From positions 2,403,214 through 2,467,213 of the forward strand of contig JAEVLN010000003.1 in assembly GCA_018350325.1 (NCBI GenBank): a DNA stretch of 64,000 nucleotides. Direction: 5' to 3'. The first letter of the stretch is position 1. Each line of letters opens with the position of its first letter. The position numbers and the translations under genes are program-made. The DNA is from Globodera rostochiensis (taxonomy: Eukaryota; Nematoda; Chromadorea; Rhabditida; Heteroderidae). Under the pieces are notes generated by a model, which was given only the letters and a program-made list of their open reading frames with translations, was not told where the DNA came from and searched no databases. Below are positions 1-13,792 of this stretch, one piece after another.

Positions 1-158
1 CAGGCGTCGGCAAAATTCGAAAGAAATGGCTGCCAGTGACCATCGGACCATTGGGAATTTCTGTGCTGGAGGCACTGAAGAGGGAATTGGACCCTAACAA
101 TGTGTTCGAAAACGGAAATCTGGTCGATCTGCAGAGGGAAGAAAGAAGCAAAATATGA
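1..158 (+). CDS. ads-1: Alkyldihydroxyacetonephosphate synthase, C-terminal end (partial)
   Basis: This is the last 51 codons of a gene that starts left of the window; the frame is fixed by the codon at 3-5 and the TGA at 156-158. The translation begins GVGKIRKKWL and continues to LDPNNVFENGNL, which matches the C-terminal cap region of the peroxisomal FAD enzyme that swaps the acyl chain of acyl-DHAP for a fatty alcohol, the step that creates the ether bond of plasmalogens. The last three residues are SKI, a variant of the SKL peroxisome-targeting signal. Mammalian AGPS uses an N-terminal PTS2 instead, and as I recall the C. elegans enzyme uses a C-terminal PTS1, so the ending fits a nematode. 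An AATAAA lies about 100 bp downstream (near 262). Only the C terminus is visible, so the assignment rests on this short but diagnostic stretch. Confidence 0.8.
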   Translation, partial: GVGKIRKKWLPVTIGPLGISVLEALKRELDPNNVFENGNLVDLQREERSKI

Positions 159-798
159 TCAAGTTCGGCGAAACGATGCACTCAGATCAGCAGGATGGGC
201 AAACTTTTCACCATTTTGCCTCTTTTCACTTTTTTATTTTTTATTTTACCTAATGTTTTTGAAATAAATCTGTTTAATGATTTTGTCAAAATGGTTAAAA
301 AAAGTATCATATGGAAATGGCCCCATGGGATGGCGTTTTGTGGGAGCTGAAACGACCCCCACTCCTAAAAATCCCATATCCGTTCCGCGATTGGTGAGTT
401 TTGTTGGGTTTTTTGTTCGATTTTTGCTTGTCCCGGACCTTTGGTAGACGGCTACCTTCCATAAATTGTTCGCAGTTTATGAATCAAAATGAAAATTTAT
501 TGAAACGAAGATTTCAACATTGATTTTTTTTTTTGTTAAGGACTCTCCTCTTATCGCTCCACATTTTCATTTGCCTATTTTTGAGCGCTTTCTTACGGTT
601 ATGTAATGATTCTTTCATTCCTTCCCCTCCCTCCCCTTTCTTCATTTCTTCCAACCAACCAAACAAACCAGATATTTGAGATAGTAATCGTAATAACGCG
701 TCGACCAACCACCGGACAATTTATTGCATCTTCTTTTAGAGATCAGAACCAAACTTTTCATTCTTTTAAGTTTTCTTTGACTCCAAGCAAGAAGAAAA

Positions 799-1649
799 AT
801 GGCTTCGTCTGGCTTTAGCGTCTATGGTAAAGAGTTCTTTCAAGAAAATTGGTTGTATTTGTGTAGTATGGTGGGATTCCGAAAAATACGAATCCAAATG
901 AGCTTGTGGAGGGGAATTTTTCCATTTGGTGATTTTTGTTCTCGGGATTTTCTGGAATCGACGGTTGGAATGCACAAAGTGCCAAAAGTAGATGATGAAA
1001 ACGAAAGCGGCTTAAATGTCGATGTGTCGGTCTAAATTTTACCTCAAACGCCACCGCCACAAACCGGTGTGAGTGATGTGTGGTGGTTAGAGCTGCGTCG
1101 AATTGGTGCAAAGGTAAGTGCATGTGTGTATATGTCGTTGGATTGATTGAGATCACTCAAGTTTTGGAGTTTGATCTGTTTTTGTATTTCATCCCGATCG
1201 GTCCATCATAACGCGCATTCACTAACGGATTCGTAGCGATTTCGGACTGGCTACGACATCAACAATTTGTATAAGCGATAGGAGTCTAAACTGAAGGCAT
1301 TCCGTTTCCAAAAATACGGCGTTTTTCATTTGCAGTTGGGAACATCCCGTACAACGCGACCGAGGAAGACATTGGCAACATGTTCAGCTCGTGCGGAGTG
1401 GTCACCAATGTTCGGTGGGATAATTTCTCTATTTTCGATTTACTCGAGTTTCTTTTTAGCATCGTGTACGACCGGGAAACCAACCGTCCGAAAGGCTTTG
1501 GCTTCTGCGAGTTCCAGGTAACTCTTTTTGAGCTGACTTGAAAGTTTTGAAATTTTTAGGACCAGCAAAGTGCTCAGAATGCTGTCACGAATCTGAACGG
1601 AGCCGAGCTTCACGGGCGCCCGCTGCGTGTTAACATGGCCACCAAATGA
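799..1649 (+). CDS. RRM-only protein resembling the CstF-64 RNA-binding domain, copy A
   Basis: Four exons at 799-826, 1336-1414, 1460-1517 and 1560-1649 give an 84-residue protein. The start ATG at 799 was chosen because the short first exon ends FSVY and joins in phase to VGNIPYNATEEDI. The whole protein is one RRM: RNP2 is VYVGNI (residues 8-13) and RNP1 is KGFGFCEF, preceded by VYDRETNRP. This is the signature of the cleavage stimulation factor 64-kDa subunit (CSTF2, C. elegans cpf-2), which binds the GU-rich element downstream of poly(A) sites. The hinge, proline-rich region and C-terminal helical domain are absent, since a stop follows the last RRM strand directly. It may be a free-standing RNA-binding paralogue rather than the working CstF-64 subunit. 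A near-identical copy lies 2.7 kb downstream. Confidence 0.85.
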
Positions 1650-2780
1650 GAAGTTCTGCGGAAGAGACGAATGGTGGACGAAATCATTTGTGGACACGGT
1701 TTCATCAACCACTCATTGAATCGATTGTTATGGCTTTATTTATTTTGACATCGTTTGAAAATAAAGGGTTGTGGTGGTGTGTAGAGCAGAAACGCCCTTA
1801 CAAATTAGCTGCCTCGTTTCGGGGTTCTCCTTTCTCGAACCAAACCCGGCTCGAATCCAGAACGGGGTTTCCGCTTTATTCAACTAATATTGTTCCAAGC
1901 TGCAAACATTGATATTTTTCGGATTTCTTTGGATTTTTTTGCCTGATTATGGCATCATCGGAAAAATTTCATAGGTAGCGAACCACGGGGAGACCTTTCA
2001 TTCATTTAAACATTTTGGGTTTTAAATCGTGGTCGGGGTTTTCAGTCTCTATTTTAGGCATTTTTCCTCGGAAAAAGTAAAGAACACTACTTCCTGGCGG
2101 CTTGGTTTTCTCATTTATGGTATCAGTCGACTCAGATTCGACACGAAAAATAAAATGGCATTGTTCTTTTGGTTCTAGTTCGGTTTATGCGTCCCATGAT
2201 GCCGTGTGTTTGGCTCACTTCCCTGATAACCAAAAGGTCGATTTTGCCGAAAATTTTAAAAAGATGTGAAAAATATTACTGTCAATTATGAGGGGGAAAC
2301 TGATAATGATTGACTTCAAGTTCGATTCAGCTCCCGAAAAAATCTCGTGGCGAAATGTTTCAAAGGTAAAATTTTAAAACGTAATTTTTGTACGTAAACA
2401 TCTCATTCTTTTTTTGAGAAATGTTCTGCAAAATCGCCCCTAAATCTTAGTTTTGGTCAGTAATGTTCATATCTTGGAAAATTCGATGACAGCCTTGGTT
2501 TAACGGAAAAAAGGCGGGAGTCCCGTTCGCCCCCACGTTTCGGCCCCAAGGAAGGAATATCAAGAGTTGCCTCAAAAAATTTCCGAAATCGGAATTTTTT
2601 ATTTCGAAATCGAAGGCTCGACGCAACCCTGATGCATACATATAAGTAAATACATCATCGTTTTTACACACTTTTTTTTACATTAATTAATGGTCCACTA
2701 TTTTTTGCCTATTAGTAAGCCTAACGAACCCCCGAGTAAGGAAAACCGAGTGGGGGACGTTTTGCCAAGGGACGTTACCC

Positions 2781-2829
2781 TATGCTAAGCCTAGGCCTAA
2801 GCCAACCTAAGCTTAGGCTTAAGCCTAAA
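2781..2829. repeat. Palindromic TTAGGC-like interstitial repeat
   Basis: This 49-bp stretch is a run of TAAGC/GCCTAA/TTAGGC words in both orientations. TTAGGC is the canonical nematode telomere repeat. A related block starting with the same ten bases (TATGCTAAGC) occurs at 63231-63282. It is degenerate, so a dispersed palindromic repeat is as likely as a telomeric fossil. Confidence 0.55.
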
Positions 2830-3473
2830 GCTCGCCCGCTGCGCTTAAACTTTGCGTTTGCTGGACACGTGTGTTGAGTCGCACGTAGTTCCGCCAGCAC
2901 TCATTTTGGCAACCGTGTAGGGGTGTCTTTATGTGTCAATTTCACTTTCTGTTCTTTGTTGGTTTCAATGAATTTGACAATTTAAAAAAAGAGTAAAACG
3001 TCCCTGTGGCCGAAACGTGTGACCCAAACGACCCCCACTCCTAAAAATCCCATATCCGTTCCGCGATTGGTGAGTTTTGTTGGGTTTTTTGTTCGATTTT
3101 TGCTTGTCCCGGACCTTTGGTAGACGGCTACCTTCCATAAATTGTTCGCAGTTTATGAATCAAAATGAAAATTTATTGAAACGAAGATTTCAACATTGAT
3201 TTTTTTTTTGTTAAGGACTCTCCTCTCATCGCTCCACATTTTCATTTGCCTATTTTTGAGCGCTTTCTTACGGTTATGTAATGATTCTTTCATTCCTTCC
3301 CCTCCCTCCCCTTTCTTCATTTCTTCCAACCAACCAAACAAACCAGATATTTGAGATAGTAATCGTAATAACGCGTCGACCAACCACCGGACAATTTATT
3401 GCATCTTCTTTTAGAGATCAGAACCAAACTTTTCATTCTTTTAAGTTTTCTTTGACTCCAAGCAAGAAGAAAA

Positions 3474-4324
3474 ATGGCTTCGTCTGGCTTTAGCGTCTAT
3501 GGTAAAGAGTTCTTTCAAGAAAATTGGTTGTATTTGTGTAGTATGGTGGGATTCCGAAAAATACGAATCCAAATGAGCTTGTGGAGGGGAATTTTTCCAT
3601 TTGGTGATTTTTGTTCTCGGGATTTTCTGGAATCGACGGTTGGAATGCACAAAGTGCCAAAAGTAGATGATGAAAACGAAAGCGGCTTAAATGTCGATGT
3701 GTCGGTCTAAATTTTACCTCAAACGCCACCGCCACAAACCGGTGTGAGTGATGTGTGGTGGTTAGAGCTGCGTCGAATTGGTGCAAAGGTAAGTGCATGT
3801 GTGTATATGTCGTTGGATTGATTGAGATCACTCAAGTTTTGGAGTTTGATCTGTTTTTGTATTTCATCCCGATCGGTCCATCGTAACGCGCATTCACTAA
3901 CGGATTCGTAGCGATTTCGGACTGGCTACGACATCAACAATTTGTATAAGCGATAGGAGTCTAAACTGAAGGCATTCCGTTTCCAAAAATACGGCGTTTT
4001 TTATTTGCAGTTGGAAACATCCCGTACAACGCGACCGAGGAAGACATTGGCAACATGTTCAGCTCGTGCGGAGTGGTCACCAATGTTCGGTGGGATAATT
4101 TCTCTATTTTCGATATACTCGAGTTTCTTTTTAGCATCGTGTACGACCGGGAAACCAACCGTCCGAAAGGCTTTGGCTTCTGCGAGTTCCAGGTAACTCT
4201 TTTTGAGCTGACTTGAAAGTTTTGAAATTTTTAGGACCAGCAAAGTGCTCAGAATGCTGTCACGAATATGAACGGTGCAGAGCTTCATGGGCGCCCGCTG
4301 CGTGTTAACTTGGCCAACAAATAA
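3474..4324 (+). CDS. RRM-only protein resembling the CstF-64 RNA-binding domain, copy B
   Basis: This is the second copy of the small RRM gene, with exons at 3474-3501, 4011-4089, 4135-4192 and 4235-4324 and the same splice phases. The protein is again 84 residues. It differs from copy A only in the last exon: a Leu is Met in TNMNGAEL, and the C terminus ends NLANK instead of NMATK. Several silent changes cluster in the same 60 bp, whereas the introns and upstream exons are almost unchanged. Both copies keep intact splice sites and reading frames, so neither looks like a pseudogene. Their function is inferred only from the RRM. Confidence 0.85.
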
Positions 4325-4975
4325 GACTGACCGAGGATGAGACGATGATTAATGAAGACGTTTTTGGACGCGTTTTAAATTTAATCACAGATTGATGAAT
4401 TGTTACGATTATTGTTTTAGCACTTGAATGAAGCTTGAAATACATAGAAATGGTGCATTAGGAAATTCTTGTCGGCAGTTTTTAAATAGTACGGGTATCA
4501 CAATATATACTATGTTAAACATTTTGATTGCCGAGCATGACCCGAATATGGTTGGGTGGGGGCACTCGACTGCACCTCGACATGGGAATCGGATACTCGA
4601 CGGACTTGTCTATTTCCGATTACCCGGCCGCTGCCCGTTCGGGTTGAAGTCGAGCCAATTCTTTTGCACTCGAATGGCAAAACGATGATTGATTGAACAG
4701 ACGAAATTAAAAAAAGGTCTTCGGTATTTATGTATTGTTTGCGGGATTGGCTACATGTGTATATATTCAAGCAGCGTATCGAAGGAATTGCGAAAACAAC
4801 AAGCATTATGGGCGTCGAACTTTGATACAAATGTTTTTGAAAAAATTTGTTTATTTGAATTCATAATCTTAATTCATATTTCACAGACTGAAGACATTTC
4901 ACTAAAATACGCTTTATTTTCACTCTTCCATTTTAATTTGTTCCTCCAATTGTGTTATTTGTTCGGCGGTGTGCG
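4325..4975. other. Spacer without a recognised gene
   Basis: This stretch separates RRM copy B from the palmitoyltransferase. It holds short open frames with no recognisable motif and AT-rich sequence. The first exon and promoter of the downstream gene probably lie at its right end. Confidence 0.5.
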
Positions 4976-7379
<2,404 letters not shown>

Positions 7380-8994
7380 AAACTTAATAACAAAAGAGCA
7401 CTGAACAGCCATAGAGAGGACTTGCCCTTACGTCTTTTGTCCGGAATTCGGGAAAAGACTGTTAAAATTTTAAAGATTTAAGGCTGTCAAAATGCATGAC
7501 GATCTGAACAATACTTGCTGATCAGCAGAAAACATTTCCATTTTACTTGGCGAAGAGAGAGAGAGAGAGCGATTCGTTTTGATGCGATCGGTCGGTCGGT
7601 CGTTGCTTTATGTCTCCGCATGTTTTGTATATCGTAGTTTTTGCACCTTTTGACTTTACCTTTCTCATCCCATATTCTCTCTTTTTTGTTAGTGGCATTT
7701 TCGGACTTTAGCAGAGGAAGTAGCTTATAGAGTCTCGAGTTCGAAAATGTTTTCTGATTGCCACTGTTTTCACCACTTTAGCCTCTCTAAATGCCCCCCC
7801 CCCCATTTTCCTTTCTTTTTCCTTCCATTAGACGTTATTTGTTCAAAGATTGTTTTCTATTGGTGTTGGATCTCATTTTGAACATTATTATACACATACA
7901 TATGATGAAACCAATTAATACAAGCATTTTTGTTTGCGTGTGTCGTTTCGGGGAAAAGGGGACAACAGCAACAAACAAAAACTTTCATTTGCTGCTGGGT
8001 CGGTTCCGGTTCCTATAACAAAATGCGCGGTCGGAGGACCACCAAACGAAAACGGAGTCCAATGTTGAAAAGCCGAGATCATGCCTTCGGTGGTCATAGA
8101 AATTGGGGGGTTTCTTTTTACTACGCCGAAATTCTATTAGAATTGAGTCTCGAGCCCGATCCCTCATTAGCCATGGCCTCGTAGATGCCAACGCCGACCC
8201 CCCCCCCCCCGCCCGAACTTGCTGCCCACGACGTCCTAGCCCGACATGACATTCTTTTTCTTAACCTCCGACTCCCCCCCCCCCCTCGAAGGGTCTGGGC
8301 TCAACTCAAATTCTAACAAAAGTTCAAAATGCTCTTCTCTATTCCTCTTTTTATCTTCCTTCCTTTGTAATTCGTCATTTGTGCTTTTTTCATTCATTTA
8401 CTCACACTCTTTTGTTTGTTTTTGTCAATTCATTCATTTTGCAATAATCTTGGCACAAATGGGGAAAAAGTGCCAAATGCTTGGGGGGGGGGGTGGACCA
8501 TCCATCGATAGAAAGAAGGGCGACGGCCAAGTGCCCTCTCTCAGGAAGGCCGAGGGGGGGGGGGGTGGGGGATTATTCATTTCTGCCAGTTTGGCGGTGG
8601 GAGGGGAGGGAGGGGAGGGGGGGGGAATTTGGAGGATTCACATCCCTTCCGAGACGACTCACCAACACCAATTTGGTCGCCTTTTGCATTGCCAACCATT
8701 CTTTTGTTCTGAGCAATTCACCGGCCAACGGGGCAACAAAAGCATTCGTCGGCATGGCCAGCCGTCGGTTTCAGGACTGGACGAATCGGAATTTGTTTCT
8801 TGTTCGTTCGTTCCCCCGCCTCTGTCCGATTAGCCCCCCCCCCTTAGGCTTCCTTCGAGTCTCCCTCCTCCTATCAGCACTCCCCTCCCCCCGATTCCCA
8901 TCAACGTGCCGTCCCACTCTCTGCACACCGGGAGGAAGGGCCGGCGGAAGAATGGACACCGGACGGGGAAAGGTACCACCGGCGGGCGGAACAA
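7380..8994. other. Spacer, homopolymer-rich, upstream of unc-47
   Basis: No gene can be supported here. It contains a GA microsatellite near 7554-7570, many runs of 8-12 C or G, and T-rich sequence. Upstream exons of the transporter gene that follows could be hidden in 8.7-8.99 kb, because its known relatives have a longer N terminus than the model given here. Confidence 0.4.
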
Positions 8995-11918
8995 ATGCGG
9001 GTGCCGAGGGACGAAGTTGCCGAGGGGGAAACGGCGGTCGGACCCCCGGGGGGAGGAGGCTACACCGCCACCATCACCACGCTGCAGGCAGCGTGGTCAG
9101 TTAGCGGCGGCATGGTCACGGATACAAATTTTAAACCCGTGTCCGGTTATATCCGTGACCTTTGTATCCGTGTCCGTTTCATTTTTTTTCGAAATTCGTA
9201 TCCATTATCCGGATATCCGCGGATATACAGCGGATATATCCGGATAAGTGGATTTTTCATATCCGTATCTTTTTGAAATTCTGTATCCGTATCCATCCAT
9301 ATCCGGATATATCCGCGGATATCCGGATATCCGTGACCATGCCTGGTTAGCGGGCGGACATCGCCTCCCGTGGACTTTTTTGCGTAATTTTGAATTGCAG
9401 GAATGTGACCAACGCCATTCAAGGTAAACGGATGCTCTGACGAATGTGTGAAGCGGCAGACCGATGGATGAACCCTTTCCCCCCCCCCCCCCAATTGTGA
9501 CGGATGTTCGCGTTTAGGAATGTTCATCGTCGGATTGCCGTTCGCTGTAAAGGTCGGCGGATGGTGTGCCATCTTCGCCCTGACCGGCGTTGCCTGGATC
9601 TGCTACCGCACTGTTCGTGCCGTTCTTTTAATCAATCATTGATCGTCGGTCCATTTTTGTGATTTGTCAGGGTCTGATTCTGATCGAGTGCCTATACGAG
9701 GAGTTTGAAGTTAATGATGGAAATGATCAAACGAAGAAAGTGATCAGGAGAAAGGTGAGGCAAAGGTGAGTAGAGTACGACCTTTGTGGACGCCGTCGCT
9801 TCACTTCCGTCCAATGTTCTTTGAAGTTACCGGGAAGTGGCCGAGGCGGTTCGGCCCGGACTTGGCAAATTTGTGCTCGCCGCGCAACTGACCGAGCTGG
9901 CCAGCACGTACGGCCACACAACCGCTGACGACAATCGTTTCGTTCGCGTTGGGTGTTGGTCTTATGACAAGAAAAATTGAAACAAAAAGTCTTTTGCCGA
10001 ACGATTGTCCGTCAGTAGTTGTCCCGACCTCCCGAGACAATTCCAACCCGAGTTTAATTTGTAAGTTGCATTCTGTACATTGTGTTGGCCGGTGACCTGC
10101 TCCAAGGCTGCTTTCCGAGTGTCGGTACGCGTCATTAGGCCCCCCCCCCACAATAATTACACATTGCCTTCACAGATCGTCCGGCCTGGATGATGCTCAC
10201 CACCGTGGTGATTCTGAAACCAATTTCCCGTCTATAAAATGTGCTGCTGCACTTTTTCTCGCAGATTCTTCTCGCCACTGCCTTTTTGGACGACCTTCGA
10301 CTCGTTTCCAACCTTTCAATGGCCAATGCCGTCTCGCATCTGCTCATCAACGGCATCATGGTCAGTCCGTCCACCTAACGATTTTTGGTGCCTTCCCCTT
10401 TCCCCATCATCGTTTAGGTGTTCTACTGTCTGAGTCAGGTCCTCCTTTTCTGTTTACCTCTCTCTCTAATCGGCTGTTGTCCAGTTTTCCGAATGGCATC
10501 TTTCATCGTTGGCAATTGTCCCCAACTTTCGCCTCTTTCCCACCGTGGTGATTTGGAATTTTAATGATCACAAATTCGTTTTGGTCGCCTTTTCACTGAC
10601 TGATCCATCCAAAAATCACTTTTTTGATTGGCATTGTCGTGTTCGGTTACACCTCCCACATTTTCCTGCCTGCCCTTGAGGCCTCCATGCAGGTGTCCTT
10701 TCTTCTCCCATCCCGTCCATTTTCACCGATTCCCATGCCATGTCAAGAAGCCCGACGAGTTCAAGCCGATGTTGGCCCTCTCCCACATCGCTGCCGCGAT
10801 TTTCAAGGCGTTGTTTGGACTCATCGGCTTTCTGACCTTTGCCGAGTTCACGCAGAAGGAAATCTCCAATTCCTTGCCCAACCAGGGCTTCAAAGTCCGC
10901 GGGGTCATCTGCAGCCGAACATCCCCCCCCCCATGTTTTGTTCAGGTGTTGGTCAACCTCGTGCTGGTGACCAAGGCACTGCTCTCCTACCCGCTGCCCT
11001 ATTTTGCCATCGTCCAGCTGCTCTCCGACAATCTGTTCCGCGGTGGTGTACAGCTCGGCGGCCTCTTTTCAAGGCATTTATTTTCTCTTAAACAATTCGC
11101 GCGCGCGCGCGCATTTGCCCTCTCCAAATATTAATTTGCTGCAGTTGCTACGGGACGGACAAAAAGCTGCGCGAGTGAGTGCCTTTTGCTTAAACGTCGG
11201 GTCGCCCTGCCGGCGATCTTTGCCTAAATAAGCGTTAAACAAAAAGATGGGCGTTGGCTTTGCGCATTTTGCTGATTCTGTGGACGCTTTGGATGGCTCT
11301 GTCTGTGCCCTATTTGGTCGAGCTGATGGGACTGATCGGAAACATCACAGGTCGATCAGATCAAATCCGATCAAAAATCATTTGCGTCCAAATGCTCTCT
11401 CTCTAAAAGGCACTGTGCTCAGTTTCATTTGGCCCGCTTATTTCCATCTCAAACTGCGGGGACACAAATGCTCTCCAGAACAGCGGCGTTTCAACAAAAT
11501 TGTAAGTGCAATTTTTGCGGGCAGCGAGTCCTTTACACGTCGAGAATTGAGTCCCGGACACTTTTGACATTGTTTTTTTGGAAAGAAACAAGAACGAAAA
11601 GCGAAACTGAAACTTTGGACAGCACATGTGGGGGAAACGAGGCCTTTCCCGGCCAAATCTCGGGATTTTGATCCGGAGTTTGACCATCGACAGAGCCCGA
11701 GGGATTTTGGTTCCGCCAATTGGCTGATTATCCCCCCGGGGGGGGGGCTGATTAGAGAGATGCCATTCCTGTCATACTTTCCAAAAAATTCACTTTCCCC
11801 GCCGCTCTCCTCGCAGGTCATCGGTGGCGGGGTTAGCACGTGCGTGTTGGGCATCTACTACTCCTGGGTTGAGCTGCTGCACGCCATCCAACAAAGCGGC
11901 GTCGAGCAGCAGAGATGA
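8995..11918 (+). CDS. unc-47: Vesicular inhibitory amino acid transporter (VIAAT/SLC32)
   Basis: This protein loads GABA and glycine into synaptic vesicles using the proton gradient. I trace 17 exons: 8995-9095, 9401-9423, 9518-9612, 9671-9765, 9827-9907, 10066-10124, 10176-10207, 10265-10360, 10418-10438, 10485-10547, 10627-10692, 10748-10894, 10946-11073, 11145-11174, 11247-11350, 11410-11501 and 11817-11918; they sum to 445 codons. Diagnostic stretches include WNVTNAIQGMF at the first membrane span, LILIECLYEE, TCILYIVLAGDLLQ, FGYTSHIFLPALE, TKALLSYPLP and LMGLIGNITGTVLSF. About ten membrane spans can be read. Two splice sites are unusual: the exon ending at 11073 has a GC donor, and the exon starting at 10627 has TG where AG is expected. 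The ATG at 8995 leaves a shorter cytosolic N terminus than in C. elegans, so an upstream exon may be missing. Confidence 0.9.
9108..9345. mobile_element. hAT-type MITE in the first unc-47 intron
   Basis: This 238-bp element has inverted ends reading GGCATGGTCACGGATA on the left and the complement on the right. It is flanked by the 8-bp direct repeat GTTAGCGG (9100-9107 and 9346-9353). Its interior is a dense palindrome of GGATATCC-type words and encodes nothing. Eight-bp target duplications are typical of hAT transposons. Removing it leaves an intron of about 60 bp, the usual size here. Confidence 0.8.
11733..11751. repeat. C6G9 homopolymer palindrome in an unc-47 intron
   Basis: A run of C is followed directly by a run of G in the last unc-47 intron. 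It resembles the longer C/G palindrome at 30537-30564. Confidence 0.5.
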
Positions 11919-13792
11919 CCCGCCGCCGGAGGGGCGAAAGAATAAAGGGCGGGCGGACGGACTGAACTGAACCTGAAGAAAGGGGGGGGGGGAACGGAAC
12001 ACTGAACAGAGACAGACAGATCCACCTAATTTCTCCCATCGGATCAATCTTTCTTCAGCAAATCGCCCTCCTCTCCATTTCACTCAACAATTTTCCCCCC
12101 CCCCCCATTCCCCCGACGAATCATTTCATTCATTCCGTTTTGGTTGACCATCGCCAACACTCTTCCCCCCCCCCCCCACAAATTGTGTTCGTTCGTTTCC
12201 CTATTTTGTCGAGATGGCAATGGAAGGAAGGAAGGAAAGGGGAAGGAATGGAGGAGGGAGGGAGGGGGGGGGGGGGGGAATCGGTTGGATGTGTGGCGGT
12301 TGGTGGCTGTTGGCGATAGTCTTTTTGTCCCTGTCCATCCACATTCATCCCCCCCCCCCCTCTTATTCACACAGCACACCGTCCCCCCCCCCCCCATTTT
12401 GCCTTTGCTCATTCCTATTCCGTACACTCTCTTCGTCTCAGCAACCTCCTCGCCACACCGGACTCTCTCATCCACTCTCTTTCACCCTCGCGCCAACACT
12501 CTCTCGGGGGCCTCATCTACCGCCGCCGCTGGGTTTGTCCCCAAAGGTTCCGCCCCACCACAAAATGAATGTTGGGAGAGGGCAGCAGTGAAATGGGATA
12601 GGCAGAAGAAGAAGATGAGATGGAAAGGTTGTGGGGACAGCACAGCGCCCAGCAGGACCAGCGGGCGGAGACGGTTAAAGGGGGGGGGGGGGGGGGGTAA
12701 ATGGATGCACACGGAGGGGGGGGGGGGGCTCAGATGCCCCCCCCCCACCCAACCCAATGGGTGGGGGTGGGTGGTTCCTTCGTAGGACATTTCCCTTCCT
12801 TCCCTTTCACATCCCCGCCACCCCCCCCCCCCCGCCCCCCCCCCCCCACTTCCACCAATAATCCAACTAACTCTCTCCTCGATGAATGCTTTTTGCTTGT
12901 GCTTACTTGACTGATCTATCCTCCCCCCCCCCCCCCCCCCCCCCCCCCTCAGTAGTGGTCTTCCAATATTATTCGCCATTTGCTTGTCGCCTCCCCCCCC
13001 CCCCCGCCCTCTCCACCCTTTCAAGACTTTCCCTCCTCCATTTTATTCACACCATTTTTATTTCGAAGAAAATGTGCGTCTAAACTTTTCAGAAATGAAA
13101 GGCCAAACGTCGTCGTTTCTTTCCTTTTCTGGCTCGATTTCCCTTTTTACATTTTGGCATTTTCTCATTTATGTACACGCACAAATAAATGTACATATTG
13201 CTATATGTGCAGGTATATTCTGTGGTGTCCTGTGCCCCCTAATCTTAATTGGGGCTCTTTCCTCCGTCCAGAGGCGCCGGGGGCGTGGGGATTGAGAAGG
13301 GAAAGTGTGTGCAAGAACAAGAAGTGTGAGGGGGGGGGGGATTGGATTGGACTGACAAACTGACTGACTGCGAGGGGAGGAGCCTCTCTACTCACTCCAA
13401 CTCCAACCAACAAAGTCTCTAACACAGTGGGGGCAGAGCAGCACTCCCACCACCACAGCCCCCAACACCAACTCATCACCACCAACCACAGCAGCAGCAA
13501 CAAATGGTTGGGGGGGGGGGGTGAATTGGGCTTTGCTGACTGAGACTGTGGGGGGGGGGGAAGTATTCGTGGTCACCAACATCAGCTTCTTTTTAAATAC
13601 CTTGATTTGAGGCGATACACAAACACATTCATGTTGTTTTGATGCTTTACACTAAAAATTCATTTCTTTTTTAAAGCCTTTCAGATTTTGTAACACTTTG
13701 TTCATAAAGCGTATAATTTTCCTACCGATCACGGCTTCTTTTCTTTCGTCTGTATAAACTGAGACTTAAAGAGCATTTACATTTTCTGCCTG
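11919..13792. other. Intergenic region between unc-47 and SPOP; AATAAA at 11941-11946
   Basis: The AATAAA at 11941-11946, 23 bp after the unc-47 stop, is the likely polyadenylation signal. The rest has no recognised gene. It is dominated by uninterrupted C or G runs, for example around 12350, 12680, 12830 and 12920, some longer than 15 bases. It also holds CA/CAG-rich stretches near 13430-13500. Confidence 0.6.

Larger units (their letters stand above)
350..4324 (+). repeat. Tandem duplication of a 1.3 kb gene-bearing unit (350-1649 and 3026-4324)
   Basis: The segment from about 350 to about 1600 reappears at 3026 to about 4275 with an offset of 2,675-2,676 bp. Promoter region, exons and introns are almost identical; differences are limited to one homopolymer T and a handful of substitutions. 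Identity drops sharply inside the last exon and is lost downstream of the stop codons. Each unit carries one complete copy of the small RRM gene. The 1.4 kb between the copies (1650-3025) has no gene I can support; it holds AT-rich sequence and a TTAGGC-like palindrome at 2781-2829. Confidence 0.9.

Noticed and set aside
815..1156. 113-codon minus-strand frame duplicated at 3490-3831
   Set aside because: It is antisense to the first intron of the RRM genes; its duplication follows from the tandem repeat, not from coding constraint.
8481..9104. 207-codon plus-strand frame just upstream of unc-47
   Set aside because: It depends on G/C homopolymers and lies in a different frame from the WNVTNAIQG-encoding exon; only the frame from 8995 joins correctly.
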